Below are positions 41,106 through 51,516 of a DNA stretch of 64,000 nt, in pieces. A program made the position numbers and the translations under genes. The number at the start of each line of letters is the position of its first letter. The stretch's first letter is position 1. This DNA is from Nipponacmea schrenckii (lineage: Eukaryota > Mollusca > Gastropoda > Lottiidae). Under the pieces are notes generated by a model, which was not told where the DNA came from, did no database searches, and saw only the letters and a list, made by a program, of their open reading frames with translations. The stretch is from assembly GCA_030562195.1 (NCBI GenBank), contig JAUJPP010000007.1, forward strand, positions 4,402,001 through 4,466,000, given 5' to 3'.

Positions 41106-42063
41106 AGGAATACATTAAATTTTGGTTTGCCACTTATAAGATGCAGAAGAATAATATGTTAAATATGTTTAAAAAGTTTAAATAACACATTTATATATAA
41201 TATAAAACATAGATATAGATGGTATATAGATGACTTTTACATGATAAATTTACATGTTTTTTATCAGAAGCCAATACTTGTTAATTTTTAGCTTATTTTA
41301 AAATCAAATTATTTTTAACTTGTATATGAAATTTTAACCTAATATCAAGAAATTCATTGCTAATTATATTTAAAAAGAAACCGGAATAACGGGTGAAATA
41401 GCAAGAGTTGTGACATTAAATATACCCTTTTAATTCTTTAAATCATTATTGTCTACATGTAAGTAATCCTATAATTAACCAGGATTGATAAAAATCTGTT
41501 ATAAATAGTCTGATCAATGTAAAACCCTACCCTCCAACCACTTTTATCTATCATTTCCCATGTACCGTAGCTTATAATGTATTAGGATTGAATAAATAGT
41601 TTCAACCATTTTCATCACACTTGATATTTAAATCAAAAGCAGTTTGTGCTTGTTCACAATGTAGCTCACATTCCAGACCTATAGCTCCTTTCCTTTTCAA
41701 CAGTTTTCGTAAAACTTGGAAAATGTATAATTCTAAAATGGAATTGAGAAGTTTAGTTTTAAATTTAACACATTAATGAGCAGGATAGTAAAAAGGAAAA
41801 AGCCATTTAATAATTTTGATGGAAGTTTTACAAACTATATTCCAAAGTTGATGTATTTAGATTCATTCTTCATTTTAACTTTTTTGTCAAATTTTTACAT
41901 TTGGTAATAAATATTTTTTTTCCTGTATTTTTGATGAACAAGTCCAATACAAAATTATTGATGGGAACTATTGTAATCTGATATTCTACTTCAAACAGAA
42001 ATACTCAGTAAAATTTGTTATAAGAAATTATGAAGAAGTTGAATATAAAAGTGGGGATCTGAT
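41106..42063. other. Gap between convergent exons A66 and B10, nothing recognised
   Basis: About 960 bp of AT-rich DNA between the stops of A66 (plus) and B10 (minus). The corresponding gap in the duplicated copy (A67/B9) is only 83 bp. Confidence 0.5.
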
Positions 42064-42282
42064 TCAATATACAATAGAAGAATTTGACTCCAGCCCTTGG
42101 TTGTGGTATGCTGATAGATGCATGGTCAAATTACTTTTTCTGGAGAATGATTTATCACAGATTGGACAATTAAATCTGATATTTTCATGAACTTCTCGTA
42201 AGTGTAGAGTAACATTATATTTTCTAGTAAACGTCTTTCCACAAACTGGACACATTTTATTACTTCCTGTACCTAACTGATC
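42064..42282 (-). CDS. Terminal exon B10, two C2H2 fingers
   Basis: Minus strand. Acceptor ATCTTTACAG ending at 42283, first codon GAT, 72 residues. Helices RKYNVTL and RKSNLTM. Finger 1, the spacer (ENIRFN) and the first half of finger 2 are identical in protein to B9; they diverge from the finger 2 helix onward. It is the last exon of unit B seen, and lies past the last unit A exon, so the two arrays interdigitate. Confidence 0.88.
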   Translation of the reverse strand, partial: DQLGTGSNKMCPVCGKTFTRKYNVTLHLREVHENIRFNCPICDKSFSRKSNLTMHLSAYHNQGLESNSSIVY

Positions 42283-43916
42283 CTGTAAAGATAAAGAGAG
42301 ACAATTAAAGAGAAATAGCACATTGGAGAAAAATATGTTGAGTTGACACTTCACATCATATATACAGAGTTCTTGGGTATATACAGACTTTCAGATAAAA
42401 TGCAGATCTAACTTACATTTTTAGTTGACTTTATCTGTTTACCTTGATTTTAATTTATTCAATACATTACTAATCAATGTAAACAGCCATAATTTGCTTT
42501 AGTAAATCAAAAAAATTATATAACTTGCATCAGATCCATATGATCTTTAACAAGGACAGTAGGACAAGGACCAGTTCCATATTATTTTTTTCATATCTTA
42601 TATGTGCCATTTAAGTGCTCAATATCTAACCAAATGTTTCTAAAGTATTACATTATACCAGTTTTACCACTTTTTGATATGAAGTTATTTATTTTATGAT
42701 GTGATAAGTAATGAATGATCGGAGCGTGTTATCAATTTCTTATATCATGACAGACGGGTCTGATGAATTTTAGTTTCTAAGTCAGTGTTAACCAGTTTTT
42801 GCAATAAAACTGGTAAAATATGAAAAAAAAGTCAAGACACAGAGAATTTGGATAACATTAAGGAAAACTTTACTATGACCATGTTTATATACCTACTTCA
42901 AAATTAATATTGAACACAGTTTATTATGAAGACCAGAAAACTTGAGACTAGCAGAGGAGCATCATACAAACTCTTCTCCATATTAATCACTACTTTTCAT
43001 CTTTAAAAAACACTTTATTAAAATGTCACATTTACATTAAAAACTAAACATATATATTAATTTAAAAGTATAATTACAAAATCTTAATTAAAAAGTATAA
43101 CTTCTTCATAGTGTGACAGGTTCAACAGTTCTTCTGCTTTCAAATATACATGTATATTAGATGTACTTAGTAGATTACAATTTGTAAAACCCTTAATACA
43201 CTTTAACATACAAAAATATTACAAGCTGGGTTGGAAATATTAATTCCAAAAATTATTATGGGTGAATGTACAAAATATTATCAATCAGACATCACAGTTT
43301 TAACCACTTTCAGTTATTTTTCATATATCACTATTTTAACAATGATTTCCAGTTATACTAAATTCAAAAGGATAAAAAAAGTATTTTTACAAAATAATAG
43401 GTGGAAAATATATAATTAATGATTTATGTACATTATATCCTGCTCAGAACGACCACCTTTATTAAAATCCCACCTTCAATAAGGGATCACAATAAAGTCC
43501 ACCTACGAGTTTTCAATGTAATTAACGAGTGATTAGCAACCACCTTCATAACGCGACCAGTGACCATGTATTTATACTCCAAAGTAACCAAAATGACTCA
43601 ATAAAGCGATTAATTGATTATCTCCCTTAACAAAGATCATGTTTGACACTAATCGGTAATTTGATAATCTTCTACAGCTTGTTAATTATTAATGTCAGCC
43701 TGATATAGATTTAAAAAGGCAGTAAAAGTAAAACATTTCCATAATGTCGAAGCCTACAGTTTTTGCATTGATGAAACTCCCTATATTTAATAAAAAATTG
43801 AACAACAATATTGACAAATGCATATTTCAAGCTAATGACTTTATCTCAAATTATTAGGTATTATCAATGATATGAATATTTCTTTTGATAAATAAAACCT
43901 TTTCTTTATATTTCAG
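42283..43916. other. Gap between B10 and A67, nothing recognised
   Basis: About 1.6 kb. No finger motif, no repeat of note. Intron for both convergent units. Confidence 0.45.
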
Positions 43917-44114
43917 GCTTCTGAAAGACCAAGATGTCCACTCTGTGGAAAAGAATTTAGTTCTCAAAGAAATGTTAGACGTCATATTCAATCAGCACAT
44001 CTACATGTAAATTATCAATGTCCATATTGTGAGAAGATATGTACACAAAAATATCACCTTCGCTCACATATAGCTAGCCGTCATGGACAAAATATCAACA
44101 CAGCTAATTCTTGA
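43917..44114 (+). CDS. Terminal exon A67, two C2H2 fingers, inside unit B
   Basis: Plus strand, acceptor ATATTTCAG ending 43916, first codon GCT, 65 residues. Helices SQRNVRR and QKYHLRS. Close duplicate of A66, 3.0 kb upstream. It sits between the two minus-strand exons B9 and B10, with its stop only 83 bp from the B9 stop, so A67 and B9 transcripts must overlap as antisense pairs. Confidence 0.9.
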   Translation, partial: ASERPRCPLCGKEFSSQRNVRRHIQSAHLHVNYQCPYCEKICTQKYHLRSHIASRHGQNINTANS

Positions 44115-44197
44115 CAAAACTGTATAGTTAGTTCCTGATTTTTAATTGATGTTTCTCTTTTGTATATTATAATATATGGGTGCACATAAATAATACT

Positions 44198-44416
44198 CTA
44201 GCCATTAGAACCACTTTCGAACATTTTACTCAATATATCAATACTCTGTTTGTGATTATCCATAAAATGTATTCTTAAGTAATTTTTCCTGGAGAATGAT
44301 TTATCACAGATTGGACAATTAAATCTGATATTTTCATGAACTTCTCGTAAATGTAGAGTAACATTATATTTTCTAGTAAACGTCTTTCCACAAACTGGAC
44401 ACATTTTATTACTTCC
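44198..44416 (-). CDS. Terminal exon B9, two C2H2 fingers
   Basis: Minus strand. Acceptor CTCTATTTCAG ending at 44417, first codon GGA, 72 residues. Helices RKYNVTL and RKNYLRI. About 125 bp covering finger 1 to the finger 2 start are nearly identical to B10, then similarity stops abruptly. Confidence 0.9.
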   Translation of the reverse strand, partial: GSNKMCPVCGKTFTRKYNVTLHLREVHENIRFNCPICDKSFSRKNYLRIHFMDNHKQSIDILSKMFESGSNG

Positions 44417-44535
44417 CTGAAATAGAGAGAATTTTTTTGAATGAAATAACAATACTTTTATGGCACTTTAGTACTTTAAAAGGCATATCAATATAAAAAG
44501 AAACAATCATTTCAATACCTACATGTACTATTCTG

Positions 44536-45168
44536 TTGCCATTTATTTATTTATTGGCACCAATTATCAACATAATACATTTGAGTCAATTCACAAACTT
44601 TAGCAAACGCCTGAAAACTATTCTAATTGATTGTCAATATTTCCTCATTATTACACACTGTATATTTTTAAAATGGTCAGTCAGTTACAACTGGAGACTG
44701 TATGAATGGTTGGTGTTAAATTCAGACCAATTTAGTAAACTAGTTATGTCACTAACAGAAATCACATATAAAAGTGCTTTTGACATTATGTATCATAGAT
44801 TTTCACCTACAGTCCAAATACAGTATGATGATTACACAAAAACAAGCCTGACCAAAAAGTTTGCTCTGAAATATGGAAATGGGTTGTCTGAGGCCTATAA
44901 GGTCATGCTGTATGTTTGTATCTAAATAGTTTTAAACAAATCTCAATCTCACATTTCACTTTTATTTTCAATCAAATTTTTTGACAAAGCAATACAGAAA
45001 ATAGACAGCATTATGATTCATACCAATGTCGCCACCTACAATTCTACAGCTAAAAATGTCTCTGTGATTGTGAAACGTTTTTATAAAGAACTCCAGGATG
45101 AATGGAATAAAAATCTGAGTAATATTCTTGTACATGGTAGATTAGATCCTCTTTCATTATCTCCCTGA
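44536..45168 (+). other. Unrecognised open region on plus strand, one stop
   Basis: One plus-strand frame is open from 44536 to a TGA at about 45166-45168, except for a single TAA at 44923-44925. The second half (from about 44974) reads like ordinary protein (KFFDKAIQKIDSIMIHTNV, VKRFYKELQDEWNKNL), with charged residues spaced as in helices. No family recognised. It could be a degenerate retrocopy or an exon of a nested gene, or chance. Confidence 0.3.
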
Positions 45169-45379
45169 AGTAATCGCTTTGTATTTTTATTTAATGGCTT
45201 TATCTTGTAAATTTCTCTAGAAGTAGATAATTTCTTATCAATTGATTTATACTGAAACTCGTAGCATAGTCTCTACTTGTGACCTAGGCCAGTACTTCTA
45301 TAGGAGAGCATCTCTTATAACACTGAGGAGTTATGGAAAGTTGCTAACAACTCAATTCTTGACTTACATTTGGGCTTTA

Positions 45380-45589
45380 TTACCAAAGTTTATGATTTGT
45401 GTAAGAACTATGGGCTATTTTCTCATGTTGACTTAGTCTGTCCTTTCTACTGTAACATTTATTACACTTTTGACACTGGAATTTATATTGCAGATGTTTG
45501 GAGTTCATATGTCGATATAAGGAACCATTTTGGGTAAATGCCTTATCACAAATGTTACACTTGTACTTTCCATATGAACTGGCATCCAT
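45380..45589 (-). CDS. Terminal exon B8, two C2H2 fingers
   Basis: Minus strand. Acceptor ATTTCTTGTAG ending at 45590; the first codon is ATG, so this exon alone could also start translation by itself. 69 residues. Helices QNGSLYR and RKDRLSQ. Spacer LQYKFQ. Confidence 0.87.
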   Translation of the reverse strand: MDASSYGKYKCNICDKAFTQNGSLYRHMNSKHLQYKFQCQKCNKCYSRKDRLSQHEKIAHSSYTNHKLW

Positions 45590-46406
45590 CTACAAGAAAT
45601 AAAAAGAAAGGTATATTTGAAAAGTTTATTATAAAGATAAATGTAACAACACTTAATATATAAAAATATCAATCCCACATTTTCATTTCCCTACAAAAAA
45701 TTTGAGCTAACAACAATAGATTTTAATTTCAATCTAGACGGAAACTGTAAATTATGTAAAAGATTATTTTAATCACACATGATTATATCGAGATCAGATC
45801 AGGTACAATGAATAAACACCACAGATAATAGTTCATTTGATAATCAAGCAAGGGTTAAAAAGGCATGCCATATGAACCACCTGAACTGATATGATTTATG
45901 GGCCTTTTTTCTGAAGAAAACTGAATCAAGTTGTGAATAGCATATATCTACAGTTTAATGTTCCAAGACCTTTCAATCTAGTTTGTCTATATCTTAAAAT
46001 TCTCCATCAATATCATTTGATATTATAGATGAAAGAAATTATCTGGCTCTAATCACACATTACTAAAAACTGAAACTTAAAATCAATTTAACTATTGGAA
46101 ATAAAACTTGATTATTTCTTTATTTTTCATGCATCAAAACTTGCTAGTAAATGAAACAGCACAAGGTTTATCAAATTTTGTAATTTAAATGAAAATACAA
46201 ATTCAAATAATTCAGAGATAGCAGGCATCACAGAGTTGAAATTACATTCTAATGACGGAAAGCTTTACATTCTTTTTCTCCACATGGCTTCATTGATACA
46301 CTTGTGACTTAAATTTTGCACACTTCACACACAATTCTTCAGTCTTAAATTATATCCAAGAATGTAGACCAAACTGTTCTATATTTAATACACATTCCAG
46401 TAACAA
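45590..46406. other. Inter-exon gap in unit B, nothing recognised
   Basis: About 820 bp, AT-rich, no repeat or finger motif seen. Confidence 0.45.
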
Positions 46407-46529
46407 TCACAGTAATGTCAGTCGTGACTGATAATGACAAACAGACATATGCCTTCTCAAATAACCTTTTGATGAATACCAACTTGAACACAATTCACAC
46501 TTGAATTTTCTTCTAGACCCAGTTGAAGT
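46407..46529 (-). CDS. Terminal exon B7, single finger, probably truncated
   Basis: Minus strand. Acceptor TTTATTGTAG ending at 46530, first codon ACT, 40 residues. One finger (CELC, helix SKGYLRR, HX4H), then YQSRLTLL and a stop where the second finger should begin. The lead (T.TG) and knuckle match B6, 155 bp upstream in transcript order, which has two fingers. So B7 is either a decayed duplicate or a one-finger exon. Confidence 0.7.
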   Translation of the reverse strand, partial: TSTGSRRKFKCELCSSWYSSKGYLRRHMSVCHYQSRLTLL

Positions 46530-46683
46530 CTACAATAAAATAAACAATAATTTTGTTTTTTTCACATTTTCTGTGCCATAATTGTTATTAGATAGAGGGT
46601 TGCACTTGTAAACAAACTGCACATAATTAGAGCAACAGACAATACATGGAGTCAATGTAATGGTAGTATAGTTTAAGCTTTTT

Positions 46684-46881
46684 TTAGCGTCTTTTCATGC
46701 CATGTTGCTTCAAGATATGCCTGTTTAGATCTTCATTTCGTGAATAGGACTTTGAACATACACCACAGTTATAGCGAGACTTTAAATGTTGCGCTAAAAC
46801 ATGGCGAGTCAGATGACTGTTTTGAGTAAACCAACGCTCACATAATTCACACTTGTAGATTCCAATACACCCAGTTACAGT
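46684..46881 (-). CDS. Terminal exon B6, two C2H2 fingers
   Basis: Minus strand. Acceptor TTATTTTGTAG ending at 46882, first codon ACT, 65 residues. Helices QNSHLTR and RNEDLNR. Ends in a basic KRR tail. Tandem relative of B7. Confidence 0.87.
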   Translation of the reverse strand, partial: TVTGCIGIYKCELCERWFTQNSHLTRHVLAQHLKSRYNCGVCSKSYSRNEDLNRHILKQHGMKRR

Positions 46882-48838
46882 CTACAAAATAAATGAACAT
46901 CATTCTAAGTCATGTTACAGAAATACTACCTCTTAGAATGCACATAAAATTTAACTTGTCGAAGAATATATATTCTTCAGTTGACTCACCTAGTGTCATT
47001 AAAATATAACAGAAGCCATGAATAATCTGATGAATCCTAAAACAATACATGCTTGTACGTTTTTTCTCAATAATTGAGCAGTTTATACGATGGATTTATT
47101 ATAGGGGATCTTTTAGTATAGTTATGGCAATGGTTTGGGCCAAAGGTCAATGTACAATCTGACAGGTAAGTTTGAAAATTAAATTCATGTTCATTCTAAA
47201 AGGTAGCATTTCTTTAAAAACCTTGGTTTGTTAAAAATGTAATGAACATGCTTTATAAGCTTCATATAAACTTTATACTTAAAAATATCTATCATGTAGT
47301 CACCCTAGAAAGCAGTCAAACGGTTTAGACATTGATCATAGCCTTGTGTGTAAGTCCGTCAAAGATATTGTTAATAAAGACTATAGTCTAGAAATCAAAG
47401 ATTATAGTCTAAAAATCAGTCAATAATTTAAAGATTTAAGGCGGCTCACTGAGTAAGAAATTGGCTTGTTAACCTGAGGGTCCAGGGTGCAATCCTAATA
47501 TGTCTAGGTTTGGAATTTCAACTCATATTTCCCCATCAGTGATGCTGACATGGTCAAAATATCTAGTGATTCAGATGGGACAACAACAGAAGCTGGTTTG
47601 CAACAGGCTGTGTAGCAGTTGGAAAACAATAAAGAACTAGAGATGCCTACAGCAGTGTGATACCATCCAGGAATCAAGCAATCGAAAAATTTATATCATA
47701 TTAACATCAAATAAATAGCTTTATATCTTAAAGAGTGTATTTCATAGAGTTGCTTCCCTTAGACACTATTCCACTCTATCTTTTAAACTGTATATTATGA
47801 TTGCCGGTTAGAAAAAATTTAGAATCCCAAATGTTGTAATTTTCTTCCAAATATTCCATATTATACATCGCCCACAAGAGGAAATAAACCATAATGCAGA
47901 AAAGTAGGACGTAAAACACCATTCGTTTCATTTCATTTTCAAATGCGATTAAACCAGAAGTATACATCCTACATCAAACTTTAATAATAATATCATTAGA
48001 TAGAGCTATCACAATCATATGGCCAAAACGTCACAAGGTCAAGTTCACAACATACTAGTTTTAATATTTTTAATCTTATGAAAATCAATATCAATATTCA
48101 AAAATCGGTTTCTATATATACATGAGTAAATATGTACTTTAAAAATCCATTGTAGATTCCATAGACCTCAGATTGACACAAATCGGATTACATTATTATA
48201 CCACGTGTAAAAGAGTTTTGTGGTTCAGAGAAAAACTAAGTGGTGACAGGCCTACCCAATCTAATATATTTATATAAAATCAAAACATGTTTTAGGGCAA
48301 AGGGTTGCAATTCATATCTACCAACATTATCCATTTAGCCAACAACAATTGAGCTGGACTTTATATTTGATAGTCCAAATAAAGGATGAGTAATTAACCT
48401 TGGATTGTATATGAGAGGGAATGTATCAGATGTAAAACCCTACCAGGGCAATGGGATGACTTCTCTAGAACTTTGTAATGTCAATTAGGTCATTAATTAT
48501 AAATAATTTTACAAACAAAATGACACACAAGTCCTCATTTACTTTTGCAAAAGCATGTTTGCTCCTTGCAGAATTTGATTCATATATGCATTTCTGACAA
48601 AATGTGTCAGATGTTAACCATTGAGTTTCCCCAAAAATATCAAAATTTCGTATAATCAGTTACATTGGCAAGAACAGCTTGACTATTTCATATAATAAAA
48701 CTAAACGGTTGCTACAAAGAAGCAAAAAAACAAGCTTGTTCTGTGGAAAAAAGATGTATTATAAAACTGTACTATATCAATGTTCATATAAAATATCAAT
48801 CATTGTAACAATACTTCAAATTTTTTGATAGTCCGTTT
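46882..48838. other. Intron B5-B6 with a tRNA-like fragment
   Basis: About 2 kb. Plus-strand 47441-47500 has a degenerate A box (GGCTCACTGAGTAAGAAATTGG) shape and a B-box-like GGTGCAATCCT, suggesting an old tRNA-derived SINE head; no target duplication found. A small membrane-type frame lies at 47776-47967 (listed separately). Confidence 0.35.
47776..47967 (-). CDS. Possible 63-residue single-pass membrane protein
   Basis: Minus-strand frame from ATG to TAG within the B5-B6 intron. Residues about 14-34 form a strongly hydrophobic stretch (RMVFYVLLFCIMVYFLLWAM), flanked by a short N-terminus and an acidic then basic C-terminus, like a small integral membrane protein. A TGATGTAG sequence lies just before the ATG, so it might be an exon of a nested gene. 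No family recognised; AT-rich chance frames of this size are common. Confidence 0.3.
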   Translation of the reverse strand: MYTSGLIAFENEMKRMVFYVLLFCIMVYFLLWAMYNMEYLEENYNIWDSKFFLTGNHNIQFKR

Positions 48839-49057
48839 TCAAACATTTGCATCATTCTGAAATCCTTCTATCATTTCCCCATGTTTCCTTTTATAATGTT
48901 CCTTTAACTTGTCTTTTCGAGAAAGATACGCCCCACAAAAAACACACTGTAGTTGCTTTCTAAGATGTGTTGTTTGTACATGTCGGCGGAGATTTCCTCT
49001 CTGAGTAAATTGTTGACCACAGATAGAACATTTCACATTATCATTATATCTACCAAC
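48839..49057 (-). CDS. Terminal exon B5, two C2H2 fingers
   Basis: Minus strand. Acceptor TTGTATTATAG ending at 49058, first codon GTT, 72 residues. Helices QRGNLRR and RKDKLKE. Spacer LRKQLQ. Finger 2 has Leu for the core Phe (GAYLS). Confidence 0.87.
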   Translation of the reverse strand, partial: VGRYNDNVKCSICGQQFTQRGNLRRHVQTTHLRKQLQCVFCGAYLSRKDKLKEHYKRKHGEMIEGFQNDANV

Positions 49058-49631
49058 CTATAATACAAATATAATAACAAAATATAAGGCCTTTACCAGC
49101 ACAAAGGAAGCACACTTTAATCGAAAGCTACACCTTCATTAAAATCCATGCACAAAACCTTACATATTATATTTACTGTAAAATACATACACTGTAAAAT
49201 TATATATACAAAGTACATGAAATAAAGATTGTATACATGTAATTGTAGAAAAATACAAGTCTGTTTTAAAATATGTTAAGTACAAGATCATTGTTTACGA
49301 ACTATTAAGTCTCTTTGCATTAGTAGCCTCCATCAAACAGGAGTTTCTGATCAGACTCATTATCATAATCAATTGTTAAAAGAAATCATAAAAAATAGAT
49401 TAATAACCAGCTTGTTGATGAGTATTTTTACTCTCATTCAAGTTTTCATGTTTCATAAAACTACAAAATGCAGAACAATCACACAATTTATTTCATTAAT
49501 TTATAAAATTTAGTTTTATGTAACTCAGAACACTTGTATTTTAACTACATTATGATAATTAATGCCCTTGTGTTTTATCCAAATTACTGGTAATTCACAA
49601 CTATGATTCACTTTATAGGGAAAGCACAAAA
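49058..49631. other. Inter-exon gap in unit B, nothing recognised
   Basis: About 570 bp of AT-rich DNA with no motif or repeat noted. Confidence 0.45.
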
Positions 49632-49832
49632 TCATCTCTTGTCACTATGGTAACGATCAACATGAATTTTTAAATGATCACTACGTTTGAATGATTGTGA
49701 ACAATACTGACAATATCGTCGTATTTCAAGATGCACACTATGAACATGACGTCTTAAGTCTTGCTTCCATTTAAAAACTTTGAGACACCAATGACACGTC
49801 AAGTTCCAATTACTGAGATTTAAGTGAGGAAT
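49632..49832 (-). CDS. Terminal exon B4, two C2H2 fingers
   Basis: Minus strand. Acceptor TATATTGTAG ending at 49833, first codon ATT, 66 residues. Helices WKQDLRR and RSDHLKI. Shares with B3 the CxWCLKVFKW knuckle and a finger 2 with F-K-R. RSDHL is the pattern that binds G-rich triplets in well-studied fingers, unlike the Asn-type helices of unit A. Confidence 0.87.
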   Translation of the reverse strand: MPHLNLSNWNLTCHWCLKVFKWKQDLRRHVHSVHLEIRRYCQYCSQSFKRSDHLKIHVDRYHSDKR

Positions 49833-49987
49833 CTACAATATAAAAGATAAAGATAAGGAAGAAATTATAAAATATTCCCAAATCTCTAGAGCATGCACAT
49901 ATATATCTCCTTATAATTAATCATGCAGTCAGTCCTTTAAATGAGTGGCAGAAAAGCCATATCCACAAGTTAGCCATTGGATAACCT

Positions 49988-50462
49988 ATTTATCCTATAC
50001 CTAATATGAAAAATATAAATTTCAAATTTGTTTTTGTTTTAGATGAATTTTGGTCTTGTGTACCCTTTGGCCCGGCCCATCGAATACCAAAATAGTTATT
50101 CAATGGCCTGTTTTCAATGGGAAACAAGAATATAATTTTTATCCAACTGAAAAATTTTGATTTTTTTTTATCTAGTATGCATCACAGACATAGTACATAA
50201 GAAAACAACTCATCTAAAACAAATGGTTCTAATGGAAATAAGCAAATGCGTTAAACAATGACAGCCTTTGGCCCCGCCCATTGAATACCAATATGTTTAT
50301 TCAATGGGCTTTATTCAATCGTCTACAAGAATATCACTTTTATCCAACTAAAAATTTGAGATTTTTTTTTTTGATCTAGAATGCATCACAGATAGTACAT
50401 GGGAAAAAAACTCATCTAAAACAAATTTAAAATTTTTATTTTTCATGTCAAGTATGGGATAA
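49988..50462. mobile_element. Foldback/MITE-like element with internal duplication
   Basis: The two ends are inverted copies of each other over about 50 bp: left ATATGAAAAATATAAATTTC and TTTGTTTTTGTTTTAGATGA; right, reverse-complemented, gives TGACATGAAAAATAAAAATT and TTTGTTTTAGATGAGT. Inside, a ~160-bp segment is repeated about 200 bp apart (starting CCTTTGGCCCGGCCCAT at 50068 and CCTTTGGCCCCGCCCAT at 50268). No coding potential. Confidence 0.7.
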
Positions 50463-50844
50463 AAAACAATATCTAGCCCTTATAAATTCATATACCAAAA
50501 TATCTTTGATTTAGAGACAATCTTTATTTAATATCAGTTTTGAAAAATAATAATAATTTTACAATTACTTTCCATTTTCAGGTTTATTTTACTTTTTACT
50601 TCATTATTAATCATTAAATTACATTGCCAAAGATTTATGAGTAGGTGTATAGCATTGATTTATACAATACCAGTAATGTTGAATGTGACTAATGTGAATA
50701 TCACCCAACAGCACAAATAAGATTTGAACCAAAATCCATGATAAGTTTATACACATCACACATTAATCATACAACTCCGTAGACTATTTTTCCATGTCAG
50801 TTTCTCCAACCTACATCACAGACAAGGGGGAACCAGGCTGAAAA

Positions 50845-50910
50845 ATCCAAAAGTTCATCTCAACCTTTGCCAGGATTGAACCTTGGATCCTTGAGCAACA
50901 AAGTCTCCCC
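50845..50910 (-). repeat. tRNA-like B-box fragment
   Basis: On the minus strand GGTTCAATCCTGGCAAAGG resembles a tRNA B box and its 3' flank. Probably a worn tRNA-derived SINE fragment; boundaries uncertain. The remaining sequence between B3 and B4 shows nothing else. Confidence 0.35.
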
Positions 50911-51324
50911 AAATTCTTTGGAGAAGTCACTCACAGACATTGTTAGGATGCCTAACCCCATAACTTTCAATTTAAAACTTATTGGGCTATGGATAATAGG
51001 TTATACAAGTGTTTTCTAATATTTTAGGTTAAGTCCAGTCAGGTATTTCTTTCATAATCATAAAGTCAATAGAACAGACAGATATCTCAAGAAACAACTG
51101 AAGATGGCCCAGGCATGTTACTTTCATTATCTGAGCACTGCAACCAACCAGACAGAATTATTCATTTAAAACTAAACAATCTTATACTTAGCAGACAACT
51201 AAGAACACATGAATAAGCAGTTATGTAATATTCACAGGTGGGCAACTTTCATGATTGATCCAACTCATTAACAAAATCTAGTCTGCATCAATCTTTTATC
51301 TGGAAATGTTCTTTACTGATGAGA

Positions 51325-51516
51325 TTATAACAAGTGTTTTTTCATATGGCGAGTCATATAATCTCTACGTTTAAACGTTGCAAAACAATAAGGACAAATT
51401 TCTTTAATATTCATATGAACACTGCGAATATGTCGTATTTTATCTCTATACCATTTAAACACTTTTAAACACCAACTACATGTCAATTCAGACACATTTT
51501 TATATGGACCTTCTTC
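51325..51516 (-). CDS. Terminal exon B3, two C2H2 fingers
   Basis: Minus strand. Acceptor TATTTTGTAG ending at 51517, first codon GAA, 63 residues. Finger 1 helix WYRDKIR lacks the core Leu (Lys there). Finger 2 helix RRDYMTR with HX3H. Sister of B4 by the shared SWCLKVFKW/HWCLKVFKW knuckle. Confidence 0.85.
   Translation of the reverse strand, partial: EEGPYKNVSELTCSWCLKVFKWYRDKIRHIRSVHMNIKEICPYCFATFKRRDYMTRHMKKHLL

Larger units (their letters stand above)
1722..44114 (+). other. Unit A: array of 67 alternative terminal zinc-finger exons
   Basis: Sixty-seven plus-strand exons, each with an AG acceptor, a phase-0 start, usually two CX2CX12HX4H fingers and an own stop codon. No exon carries a start codon or a downstream donor I would trust, so each is read as a mutually exclusive 3' terminal exon spliced to constant exons left of the window. 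Those constant exons are not visible, so their resemblance to units B and C is inferred from matching splice phase and finger type. Several exons have AATAAA 20-300 bp after the stop, as expected of terminal exons. The architecture is known from insect lola and mod(mdg4). An alternative is many independent small genes, but the shared phase and absence of ATGs argue against it. Confidence 0.85.
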
